Positions 46,809 through 57,800 of a stretch of 64,000 nt of DNA are shown one piece after another. Numbering within the stretch: the stretch's first letter is position 1; each line of letters begins with the position of its first letter. The DNA comes from Rostrohypoxylon terebratum (Eukaryota; Ascomycota; Sordariomycetes; Xylariales; Hypoxylaceae). The position numbers and the translations under genes were made by a program. The notes under the pieces are model-generated. The model saw nothing but the letters and a program-made list of their open reading frames with translations. It was not told the DNA's origin and made no database searches. The DNA lies in assembly GCA_022497145.1 (NCBI GenBank), contig MU385860.1, positions 186,001-250,000 of the forward strand. Direction: 5' to 3'.

Positions 46809-49098
46809 CTTGATGTCGGCGAGAGAGAGTGATCTCTATTCTATGTTCTTTCTTCCGGCAGGCTATGATATGTCTGCGCAGGAGTTGTTAGAATATAAGT
46901 GAAAGAAGGGAAGAAGTCAGCACACGACATACAATAAGAGTCTGGAGGCGAGGGAGTCGCGACAAAGAGCGTAGTGCGCCTCGGGGCGCTTGGTATATAT
47001 TCTATTTGGCGAAGATTGTTGTCTAATAATTTAGGAACGGATAATTGTCTCGAAGATGCAGAGAAAAGGAAGTCTAGCGACAAAAGAAAACGGTAGATAA
47101 CGAGAAGGAAGAAAAAAAAAGTTTACGATCCACCGAAGACCGAGAAGGAAAACCAACACGAAGAAAATTCGTGGCAGTTTAAAGTCGACGGACCGCTGTC
47201 GCGAGTGCCCCCCTGTCAGAATTTCATCATCTTTTCGTGGAGGTTTTTCCCGAAAATTTCTTTCACCTCGGTCAAATTCTATCTACGAAGGGAGGCCTGT
47301 GTGGAGGACCCGACTTCGGCTGATAAGGTCCGATTGTCAAAGTGTGACTGATTAATTATTACGACACTGTCCCTAACGAAGGACCTCGTGGCTGGATTGG
47401 GAAGCTCTGGCACCAATGGGCAAAGAAGAAAGAAACAAGATGCCATTTTTAGGGGTCTTTAGGCTGCCAAAGTGGTCTGACAGATCGGATAAGTCACGCC
47501 ACGTCCGAGAATTTTCCCCGGTTTAAGAAAGCTTGTTTCGCCCCCTTCACGCCCAATTGGCAATTTACTGCAATTTCTTCAAACTGGAGCACGGGTATCG
47601 AGGTTTTTGAGACAGGCTAGTTTGCGAACATGTGCAAGTGGGGACACTTCCACCGAAAATAGCGTGGGTTAGGGCGTTCTAGGCGTTCTAGGTGCTAGGA
47701 GTGCTAAGGAGTGCTAGGAGCGTTGGAAGGAGATGGAAAAAAAAAACTTGAGAAAAGGAACCTGGAAGGATACAGAAAAATCCAATCTTAGGTAAGACTC
47801 CAGCTGCTCCAGTCGCCCGCAATTTGCCAATTTCATCACGAATCTGGACCAATTAGTGGTTCGGCCCAAGTTATAGCGCCGGGGATCCACTTGGTCCACA
47901 CATAGCCGTGTCCGATCCGACTTATTTTCGGCTACACGCCGGTTCGTCATACAGGTCTTCATACAAACAATCTAGACAATCTATGCAATCTAGACCGACG
48001 ACGCGGAAGGCCTAGTTAGGAATGTTGCAAGTCAGGCTAAACTGCCAAGGACTTGGGTATTAGGTATAGGGTATAGTCACCTGGCTGAACATATTCAACC
48101 GAAGAGGTAGGTTTCAATTATCACTACATAACCGGCCGTTGAAGCTTCGTTGATCTCTACTCTATCTATTGCCTATAGTGTCACCAACTACGCGGCATCA
48201 ATCAGCGAGCAATCAGACAAATAGACGCCGAAGAAGCGACCTATCAGAGAAATTAACCGTTATCGCGGCATTCCCGACATGATGAAATTCGAGATATTGA
48301 AAGCTGCAGGCTACCTTTTACTACCCAGCCCTGGAACGAAACATGATTATTTTGTGGATGGTCGAGGCCAAATAGGCAGTCCAAAGGCGGTAATAAAGCC
48401 CCAGTGAATCGGGGCCTTTCGGTGAATCGGATCGACAAATCCCTAATTTAGGGGGTAATCTTCTAACGTATTCTGTCAGAAGCCAGAAAATTACTTGGAG
48501 AGAATACGAATAATCTCCTCTGATCTTGTTTATTATCGCATTCCTTCAAAGCGCAGAGTTTGAAGTTAATAATTTCCGCCAAGAATATATTTTCGGCTAC
48601 ATGTCCCTAGCTTATCGACCAGGGCGTAGATTTGAAACCAGGGTGTATGGAAAAATTCTACCCGACAGGAAAACCTTGTGAGCGAGGCAATTAGATGAAA
48701 TTTCAAACTTGGGATGACGAGCTCGCCCACGACCTCTTTCGCGTTCCTTCGCCAGACTCACTATTACATGGCAACCACTTTATGTTCGCCAGAACTTGCG
48801 GTTGAGGAAATATTGGACCTACGAAAATTTTCTTGTTCTTGATCGCGCATATTCACCAGCAGAATGCCGTTCATTTCCATACCAGAAATTCTTCGAGGCA
48901 CATTTCTCACCAACACAATACCCTTAATCCATACTTTCGCTACATGCGCACGTGAGGTAGTAAAAAAAAGTTCACCCGTGATTTGTTGACGATTTGTAGA
49001 TTCCATTTCGTTTTCATGCTGTCCCCTACCTTCCTTACAAGCGAATTACATCTTATTACAAGATTACATCTAACACGCCAATAATTGACATCACAACC
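46809..49098. other. Intergenic stretch, about 2.3 kb
   Basis: It begins with the promoter of the small ORF/MIR1 unit. A minisatellite of GGCGTTCTA and GTGCTAGGA units lies at about 47673-47725. Minus-strand frames at 47714-47962 and 48764-49006 have no recognisable features. No gene is supported. Confidence 0.5.
47673..47725. repeat. Minisatellite of GGCGTTCTA and GTGCTAGGA units
   Basis: Two GGCGTTCTA units are followed by three GTGCTA(A)GGA units. The two unit types share the core CTAG. Confidence 0.75.
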
Positions 49099-49233
49099 AT
49101 GAGTATATCGAACAGCCACACAAACCGCTCGCGACGCGCCTCACGAACACAAGGACCGGAGCCCCGTCCGCCCCGAGAAACCTCGAACGTCGTCGGCCTC
49201 ACGCCGACCCAAGAACAGAGCCGCCGTGCCTAG
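49099..49233 (+). CDS. Candidate small ORF (44 residues)
   Basis: ATG at 49099 in a good context (ACAACCATGAG), followed by 44 codons rich in C- and G-ending codons (for example GTC GTC GGC CTC ACG CCG ACC) and a TAG at 49231. The product is basic and polar (begins MSISNSHTNRSRRASRTQG, ends SNVVGLTPTQEQSRRA), with no helix or signal. Local composition at the third codon position is clearly more GC-rich than the flanks, which suggests selection on coding. It may be a small gene or the first exon of a decayed one. I do not recognise it. Confidence 0.35.
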   Translation: MSISNSHTNRSRRASRTQGPEPRPPRETSNVVGLTPTQEQSRRA

Positions 49234-49568
49234 AAAGCTTCTCTCCCGTTGTGGAACCCTTGGCGCAATTTACATGTAGGTACATACCACTTGGCGTCGC
49301 CTTGGTACGTGTGTAGCGAAGTTGTGGGGAGGATGTGATGTGGCGGTCTGGGCTCTGGGGACGGATGGACAGTTGAATGGTCGGATCGATGTCTGTTTAC
49401 ACTTGTTCGCCTGGGATGCAGGATTTACGCTGCATGCTTCTAGGACTTGCGCTGCATGTTAAGCGCGATGGGGAACGGGGAATAAGGAGCAGAAGACGAG
49501 GTAAGTAGTAGGTATGAACCTAGCTAGTAAGCTAGGAGGACGGGGTAGATGGGGCGGAGAGGACGGAG

Positions 49569-50213
49569 CTAAGGCGCGTTTAGGTGGGTGGAGAGTGGCA
49601 GGTAGGTTTGAGGCAATTCGACGCTTCGTGTTAGTAAGCTGGATGGATATTCCGGATACCGGGCTTGGGGAGGGTCTTCAAGTTCACGATCACGAGGGGC
49701 GGGTAGGTGCGTAGGCAGGAGGTAGGTATGTTCGCAGCTGAATTTTCCCCATACCGTTCTTACGTGGATCCTATACACGATCGCGAAGAGTATGGTCTTC
49801 GAGTTCCTATGTCGGAGGACCGTCGAGGGGCAGCGATGTTGTCTCCTGCGCCGTCTGCTCGCACATGTAGATGGAAAGGATCCAGTCCGACTTTCGCTCA
49901 CGACCCTCGCTGACTTGTTGCGGTGGACTACTCTCATTCTCCGCGATAGTGATTTGCATATGTGTAGATAGTATGTATCGTACTCTTCCACAGCGGCGCC
50001 AGGTGGGTACGTGGATAGGGGGCGAAAGTTCGTGATCGAGAGGCGGTGAGTGTTGGAGTAGTAATCGAGTTCATCTAACGGGTTGTAGTTGTTGCGACAG
50101 TCCTGACGAGGACATAGTATATATCCCCCATTCAAGGTTTGATTTAACACACTTGCTCTGATGTACACATCTCTAGTAGTTAAGAAGGTCTGAAGTCGTG
50201 TGTGTGAATCCAT
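49569..50213 (-). CDS. Unrecognised 214-codon open frame, doubtful
   Basis: A long uninterrupted minus-strand frame starts at the ATG at 50213. The first half (CPRQDCRNNYNPLDELDYYS) looks plausible as protein, while the second half is very Arg- and Ser-rich. No domain, signal peptide or membrane segment is visible. The length alone is the argument for it. It could be an orphan gene, a chance frame in moderately GC-rich DNA, or an exon of a larger gene. Confidence 0.25.
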   Translation of the reverse strand: MDSHTRLQTFLTTRDVYIRASVLNQTLNGGYILCPRQDCRNNYNPLDELDYYSNTHRLSITNFRPLSTYPPGAAVEEYDTYYLHICKSLSRRMRVVHRNKSARVVSESRTGSFPSTCASRRRRRQHRCPSTVLRHRNSKTILFAIVYRIHVRTVWGKFSCEHTYLLPTHLPAPRDRELEDPPQARYPEYPSSLLTRSVELPQTYLPLSTHLNAP

Positions 50214-52301
50214 GACCGAGTGATGAGGCTGGCGGATATCTCGGACATAGGCCTTATCACGCCTAGGATTTCAGAGCGATGCTTCTTGCCAGAGGAAGAT
50301 GTTTCCTAGAATACAAACACCCAGACCTTACCAGTACCTAGTATATGAGTTCCATCCCTATCTTCAGTTCTAGGCTGCGAGCCAGACCGTTACTAATCAA
50401 GGAGACGGGAGTAATGATAGCACCCTGGATAAACGACATAATGGCAGTGAGATATCGGTCTGGTCGTTTATGACCTTGGAACATATTCCTCTATTAGCTC
50501 TCTAGTGCTCCGTAAGATGACTATCCCCTCATATGTCACGAATTCCAGAGCCGGAATCACATCTACAGCTACCTATTTTGGTTTCAAAATAAGACGGTAA
50601 CGCATCATATTAGCAAGTATCAACGAGTGAGTCTTGATCATCTGATTAATGAGGATGTATCTACTTTGGTTCAACTCCTTGCAACAATTGACGGTTAGGC
50701 AAGATCACCTAGCCCCTATTCACACTTCAATAACTACTATACAAGCTAATAACGAATGACATGTACATAACTATGAACATGAAAGTCCCCTATTTGAAAT
50801 GCATCTAAACAATATGTATATACAGATGAGTACTCGGGTAGGTAGATAACCTCTTTCCCCGGACACAAACACCAAGGCCAGGGTGAGCTTGAAAGAACGA
50901 GCCTCTAAATTACATCTCGATAACACTGGTCTATATCTAGCACCCAAAGAAGTAAGACGGAGAACTTTAGTTACGTAGGCTAGTCTACCTAGACCCCTAG
51001 GTAATGTCGGAGAGAAGCAGTTCGAGATGACTCACATGTACCAGTACATGTCGTCATCGAAGTCACCACGAACTCATCCTCCAAGTGCCTGGAAAACGGG
51101 TACGGCGAAACAGCACTTCGTAAGATCTCCTAGCCAGGTCTCCCCTGATAGCAAGAAAAAGTCGGAAACCAAGACATCTAACACGTTCCTGTGTAATGTT
51201 CTCGGATACACGAGCGCGCGTATCCAAATCTAGCAATCGCGGCTCTTCAGTGTCGAACCATCTTTATCCATCTCGATCTTCTGGCAATGAGCAATGAACT
51301 CAGCTGTGGAAAGGTTTCGAAGCCAACAGCTCTGCCCGTGGTGTGTGACACCGCGGTTCAACATCTAGACTTAGTAACGGGCTACATAATCAGAATCTAG
51401 GCTCTTGGAAATCATGTTATGCGGCGTTCTTCTGTCCTATGCAGGGTAAGCGACTATCCAGATAGTTAGTCAGAGCTGTTTAAGCAAGGCGGCGTCGAGA
51501 CTGAGCAAGGGCAAGGGGAGCACGGTAGGTAGGCGGCCGTTGGACACGCCTCTCCCTCGGGGGATCAGGGCTGCCACGTGTTTCTCGTCGCAGGAATCCG
51601 AAACGGACGCGGTGGCGAGCAAGACAGAAAGATCAGGGCCCGGTCCCGGTGCAAGGTGAGTTCGTGCGGCCAGGCCGAGTTCGAAAACCGACGGTGGTCT
51701 CCGAGAAAGCAGGGCTCGAGTTGTAGGGCTATCGTGTTACGTTGAAAATCCCCTCTTCGACACGATGATATCATCAGATACACGAAATACTCCCCAAGTG
51801 AAACGGCAAGGTCTGAGACCCCTTTTTTGATGTCACATAGAAGGGAATAAAAGATCGGATCTGACATGTCTTCGGTAGGACTTGGACAACGTAGGAAACT
51901 TGGAGTCTTGGAGGAAGCAAGAAACCCGGAATGGCGGCAGGGTAGATACGGGTCGGCGTGCGTACACACTATGTAGGTGAGAAAATAGGGCGGACAGTGG
52001 CGTGGCACGTAGCCTTTGCGACGAATAGGAAGCAACCGCAACGTGATTATGCAGGAATGTGATGCATACGGTAGGCAGGCTCGACAGGACGGCATGCCGT
52101 ATGTAGGAAATACAACCTCACATTGCGCCCGAGTTGTATGGTATGTTGGAGGTATTTTGACAGGCTAATGGGCTATGCAGTACTATTTAGGTAGAAGACG
52201 CTGCACCCCCTCAGGAGAACAGTGGATGGCGAACTGCCTTCTTACAGGAAAGACTCCTCGAGATGCTACTGACGCCGTAATCTCTTCATCGTTTATATCC
52301 C
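50214..52301. other. Intergenic stretch, about 2.1 kb
   Basis: This is flank and promoter of the HET gene. A minus-strand 176-codon frame at 51565-52095 has no recognisable content and is not called. No RNA gene or repeat is seen. Confidence 0.5.
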
Positions 52302-54811
52302 ATGTCTTATGGTGGCTGCGATATCTGCGAGACTTTCGTGTCTGGCCTGAAAATTGTTTATCAATATGCTAAGGAAGGGCGTATCGTTGGACACAATGAA
52401 ATCCAATGGGAATTCCAGGACACTACGCCGTCCTTGCCTGGTCTCACACAGAGCGCTGCTCGCGGGTGCCCCTGGTGCGCCATTTTGAATGATTTGCTCA
52501 CCGTTCACATTCGGAATGATTTAATAAATCATAATGGTAATGGTAAAGTGAGCTTCACGATCGTTTGCGATTATGACGAGTCCAAACAGAATTCAGCGCC
52601 TTTACGCGGAATCTATTCGATGAGAATAAAATCGTCCCACCCAGCTCGTAGCGATGAACGTTGTTATATACATGTTGTTCAAGACAAGGGTAAGATATGA
52701 TAATCTTCGAAACCACAAGCGTAGTTACTCACGGATTCTTAGGACTACCCTCACCATGGATGATCAATATAAAAAAAATGCGCAAAGCGCTCGACACATG
52801 TGTCAACACCCATGGGCGTTGTCCAGGATGCATGCCGAGGAAAAGCCCCTTACGACTCCTCGACGTCGGGGATGAAAATTTTATCAAATTGGTAGAACCA
52901 CACGATAAAAGGCTCACTTATGCTGCTCTGAGTTATTGTTGGGGCAAAACACCCATCAATAGAACAACAAAACTAAATGTCGAAGCGAGAATGTACCGAT
53001 TCTATCTCTCCGAACTTCCCCGAACCCTCCAAGATGCTATCGCTTTGACACGTCATTTGAAGATCCAGTATATTTGGATAGACGCGATATGCATTGTACA
53101 GGATTGTACTACGGAATGGACCAAGGAAGCCCAGAAAATGATGGAGTACTACGCGCACGCGTGTATGACTATAGTCCCTGTCGAGTCGACATGTGCAGAC
53201 TCCGGTATGAACTGGGGATATGACACTCTTTATCGCAAATTTCGGGGGCCATGGACGACCGACTTTAGGTCAAATCTGATCTTATCGACTGCTCGAGGCC
53301 GTCCTTCCTATGGTCCTGACGGTACCGACAGTCCTGCATGGGATACGCGAGGATGGACATACCAAGAGAAACTGAATTCTTCCCGGATCATAATGGTTTA
53401 TCAAAATGGTATCATGTTCTTGCGATGCCGAGAAACATACGTCTGCTCTCATAGGACCACGCTCGAACAGTGGCCAAGCGGCGATGACCGGATAGACTTC
53501 CTACCGTATAGCAATTTCAGCTTGAGCCGATTATCTTTTGGGACTCGCGAAAAATGGTACGGCATTGTCGAAGACTTTTCGAGACGAGCAGTGACACTGC
53601 CTAAGGACCGATGGTTCGCCTTCTTAGGAATTGCGAGGGCTTTCGAAAAAGCTTCTGGCCACACAATTGTCGCCGGCTTATGGAAGGACAGGATACTCGA
53701 GGATATCGTATCTTGGAATCCTAAGCCCCGAGTACACACCGTCTGGCTCAATCTCCCTGCTCGTCTCGTAAACTCTACCTCGTCTGGGCCTCGTAGCCCT
53801 CCATCCCCGACCTGGCTCAGTCACCCTGCTCGTCTCGTAAAATCTACCTCGTCTAGGCCTCGTAGCACCCCATCCCCGACCTGGCTCAAGCTCCGTCGTA
53901 GCCTCGTAAACTCGACTTTGTTTAGGCGTCCTAGACTTTCGCCCTATAGCTGGGATAATGTCGTTGGTAATATCGCTGATGTGTTCAAGACCCGTCCCCC
54001 TGAGATTAATTCCGCCACTGGCTTGCCGATAGATACCTCATACACCGGCACCTGGCAATCTTCCGAAAATAACAGGGCCAGAACTCTACGCAAAAGCAAC
54101 CCTAATACGTCTCGTCAGTTCACCTCGACCAATACACATTATGGCTTGCCGACATGCCGCAACTGTGGCAAAACAACATCATGTATCGAAAGTCCAGGAG
54201 AAGGAGACTCCAGCAGACCTAGCCTTCCGTCGTGGACCTGGCTCAATACGGAAAAATCTGATGAGGAACATGGGAATGGGCTTCGATCTAGAAGAGTTGA
54301 ATTAGACGAAAAACCTTTCTCGAAAATACTTCAGGTCATGGGAGACGATAGAGATATCAGCTCCTGCAAACTGTCCATATCTGGAGCGATACTATATAAA
54401 GTAGAGATGTTGGAACTTGTGAGGAGTTGCCTCAGAAATGGCGGCGGGCACATCGAGTGTCCACAGAGGGGGCGGGGCATTATGTTTCTTGACAACCATG
54501 AAAAATATATAGAAATGTGTGACTACGATAATGATCACAGCGAGGACGACAGCTCGGCATACCATGCCTTCTGCTCACTTTGGCCCGCTGCATCAGCGTT
54601 GTTGGTTGGACCCGGGTACTTCCGCAGCAGCGCAGAGTTGTTTTGGCACTTCATCCTAATACAGCCAACTCAAGAGTTCGACGGGGGAGATGGGCTATTA
54701 CCACTAGAATGTCGCCGCATTGGTACCATGCACATCCCAAACAGATGTTTGATTAGTAGAGACAAGAGGATGCTCCGGGCTTTGCAACGAGAAAAATTGA
54801 TTCTTGTTTGA
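52302..54811 (+). CDS. HET-domain (heterokaryon incompatibility) protein with internal 23-residue repeats
   Basis: Exons 52302-52689 and 52743-54811 give 818 residues. The 53-bp intron (GTAAGA donor, CTTAG acceptor) joins VVQDKG to LPSPWMIN in phase. The N-terminus has Cys pairs typical of these proteins (CDICETF, GCPWC). The HET domain begins at LTYAALSYCWG (187-197), followed by LPRTLQDAIALTRHLKIQYIWIDAICIVQD and DTRGWTYQEKLNSSRIIMV. HET domains are TIR-like and trigger cell death on non-self fusion in several fungi; whether this one does is unknown. After the domain lie two near-identical 23-residue units and a third diverged one (residues 464-532). The C-terminal region contains PSLPSWTWLN, a common feature after HET domains. 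There is no NACHT or lipase partner domain. Confidence 0.9.
53744..53950 (+). repeat. Three tandem 69-bp coding repeats in the HET gene
   Basis: Units at 53744-53812, 53813-53881 and 53882-53950 each begin TGGCTCA and encode WLxxPARLVxSTSSxPRSxPSPT. Units 1 and 2 are nearly identical at the DNA level. Unit 3 has drifted. The period is exactly 23 codons, so the frame is kept. Confidence 0.85.
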
Positions 54812-57800
54812 GTGGGACACAGGTCATTAGGTATATTTCAGTTTATTCATACGATTTTCATTGATAACTCCTGTTGTAGCTGTCTCTCTGTAGAACTACT
54901 ACTTTTGTGTGTGTGTGAAAACCCCCCCAAAAAACAGAATCAAGAAATAGGCCAGGAAGAGATGGAGACAAGAAACACGCATACCTACCTGCCCCCAAGT
55001 GACCCCAGAAAGATCCGACGGGACGGCACAGCGCTCGTGGAGAAGCGAGCGTAGCCGCAGGGACGGCTGCGAAAGACCACGTTGCAACGTGGGCGTAGGG
55101 AGACAGAGAGGCGCATGCGTTTGCATGGAACAAACCACCGTAACCAATCGGTCGGGATTTCGGCGCACGTTCGGGAGAAGGGGGGTTACGTAGTGGTGGT
55201 GGTGGGAACCTTGGACGAAGATGGGGGATGTAGGCTGTAGCAGATGGAGGAGGGGCGGAGATGCGTGGAATCGTGGTATTATCGTGGTATCTCAGTTGTC
55301 AGTTCTCAGTTGGTACCATAGTGTGTTAATCACAGTATCGTATCATCTCTCATCGCAACCCATTTCCAATCTTCATCGCATCCTGACACTTATTACGCGC
55401 AGTTACACGTGGATTCGTATCCTATGTAACTCTTCCTTTGACGCGTGACTCTTACTCTGACGCGGGATCGTTGGAAAATTTTTTTTTTCTAGGCTTGTCG
55501 ATGAAATGATTTTTTTCCCCTTCCCAATTTAACACCCTTGTTCTTATTTGCATCCTACGACGACTTTCCGCCTGCCTAGTCGGGTAGCACATGGGGGCTA
55601 ACAGCAAAGGTACTATACCTTTAAGGACTGTTAGGGAGGAAATCCCTCACATTTGGCAATGTAAATACTAAATGGTAATATACGGCCGCGTCGGGACGTC
55701 ACTCCCGCCCCCCTTCGCATGTATCGTAGTAATGATAAAATTATTACAGGTCGCACGCTCGTACGTGGAGAAATTCTTTACCTGATGTAAGTTTGTATGT
55801 AGTATATTGCCTAGGTGGCGCGGCCATGTCGGGACGGATCGCGTCGCGCGTTTGATGGTGGCCGTCAAACGATCCGGTGAACAGTCAGGATCTCATTGGA
55901 CGGATTATAATAGCAAAAAAAGAAAATAGTCAGGGAGATGTGTAATAAGCCCTGTCATCTAGCCGTTGCGAGATATCCGGAGTAACTCAGCCTGACCTGA
56001 CGGGGATGAGGCGCAAACGGAAAATGGAAATCGGAGAGAAGGCTCGTGATAACCTTGATTTTTGCTATCCTAGCACCCTGGGAAAAAGCACCCTACGAGC
56101 AAGGAGGTTGCGGTAGGCTGTGGGTGTTCCACTTTGCTTCAATGTCCCGAAGGCTACAGTGGCGCGGTAAATTGGCGATTCGCAAAGCCAATGAATCGTA
56201 CGGGCGGCCATCTCTCGTCGGCGAGGACGGATCCGTTGGCAATGGTAATAGGTCGCCAACCCAACTAGCACCCCTCCCGCGTCCCTTAGCTGCTGTTGCT
56301 GCCGCTACTATTGCCGCTGAGGTGTCCCCCACGCAGACGATGGGCGAGATATTGCGGTAACTGAAAGCGGTAAGCTGTCCATTGGGTGGCGTAGGACTAT
56401 TTCTGGAATCTGTGTATTTCGAAATAAGGAGGCCAGATTACACAAGTTAGAGGACTTCGTGTCTATGTGCTATGTAATGCTTGGTGATCACCCGAGACGG
56501 AGAATTTGATGGCATTTTAATGACATTTCGGTCGTGGATATGATATGTTATGCATTTCTCGATGTTGAAACGCAAAGAATCGCATGGCCATCGACGATGG
56601 GCTGCAGCAACCTTGACCATGTCCAGGGTTCCTGGAAATTTCTCCGGGCTGAAACTACTGCAGGGGAATGTCTTCGAGCGGGAAGGGTGCAGAGTTCCTT
56701 GTACGGAAGTGCATATATTGATTGCATTAGGTGGCCATTAGGTAGTAGTAATAGTAGCCTGTAGGTACTAGCCGTACAGCTGTACCTACATATACGGTAA
56801 TGTATTGTACCTAGCCTTGATGAACATTGAAAAGCTGGAAGCCACTCGGCTGGATCCCTCAATGTACCGTCCCGTACATATGTAATTTCAAATTTTGATG
56901 TGTAAAAAATGAGCAATCAAACACGCTTCGCATCAAGTACCGAGGAGAGCGTACCCAAGAAGTACACATTACATAGTAGTAGTAAAAAGTACGAAAGGAA
57001 GAGATGATAAATCAAAAATCAAAAATGAGAAATGAGAAATGAGAAGAAAATCGATCTCGGCGGAATGCGACGGTATGTCTATGTTTCCGAACATTGTACT
57101 TTCGCGACCTCGGCGATAATTCTAGACAATTGCGTACGTAGTATCTCTAGGCTAGAAACACGACGAACAGTGCGCGTCAACTGTTGGCAGAGGCACAGGG
57201 CGATGATTCATGGAATTTTGATAGGATTGATTGATTGTTGGGTGATGTGAGAAATTGGAAATGTGAGAGAAAAGAAAAGAAAATGAGATAAAATAATGCC
57301 GACCCTAGTCCTTCTTGGTTGTTCTTGATCGTTCCTGGTCGTTCCTGGTCATTGTGTTAGTGCTACTGGTTGAGTAAGGCGGTCCTTCCCGAAACGATTT
57401 CCACTTTTTCTCTATAATGACCCGGCAGGATGGTCATTGGGAACCTTAACACTTTTCCAGGTCGTAACCTCCCTTTTAAGCTTGCATTAGTCTCGCAGCT
57501 TCTTGTACTTAGGCGGATGCAGTGATAAGTACTAATGGATGTTTCTAAAAATGAAAAAGAGTTTTCGTTTCTTCTTTTTTCTTTCTTCGATCGAGACCCC
57601 TATTTCAAGGATCAAGCCATCAAGTCATTAGGTCATGAATCGAAAGGGGTAACTCGTGAGGTCATCAAATAGATCTATCACCCCCCTTTTGGACGACGAT
57701 GAATCTTGATCTGAACACTCGAATGGACTTCTTAGTTCCGATCTTCGTGTTTCTCAACTTGGTACCTAGTAAGGAAAATGAGGCAACAAAAACGAAAAAA

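Noticed and set aside
48764..49006. 80-codon minus-strand frame beginning MESTNRQQITG
   Set aside because: It is protein-like in parts but short, with no family resemblance, no neighbouring exon and no support.
51565..52095. 176-codon minus-strand frame upstream of the HET gene
   Set aside because: No domain or coherent composition is visible, and it overlaps the likely HET promoter.
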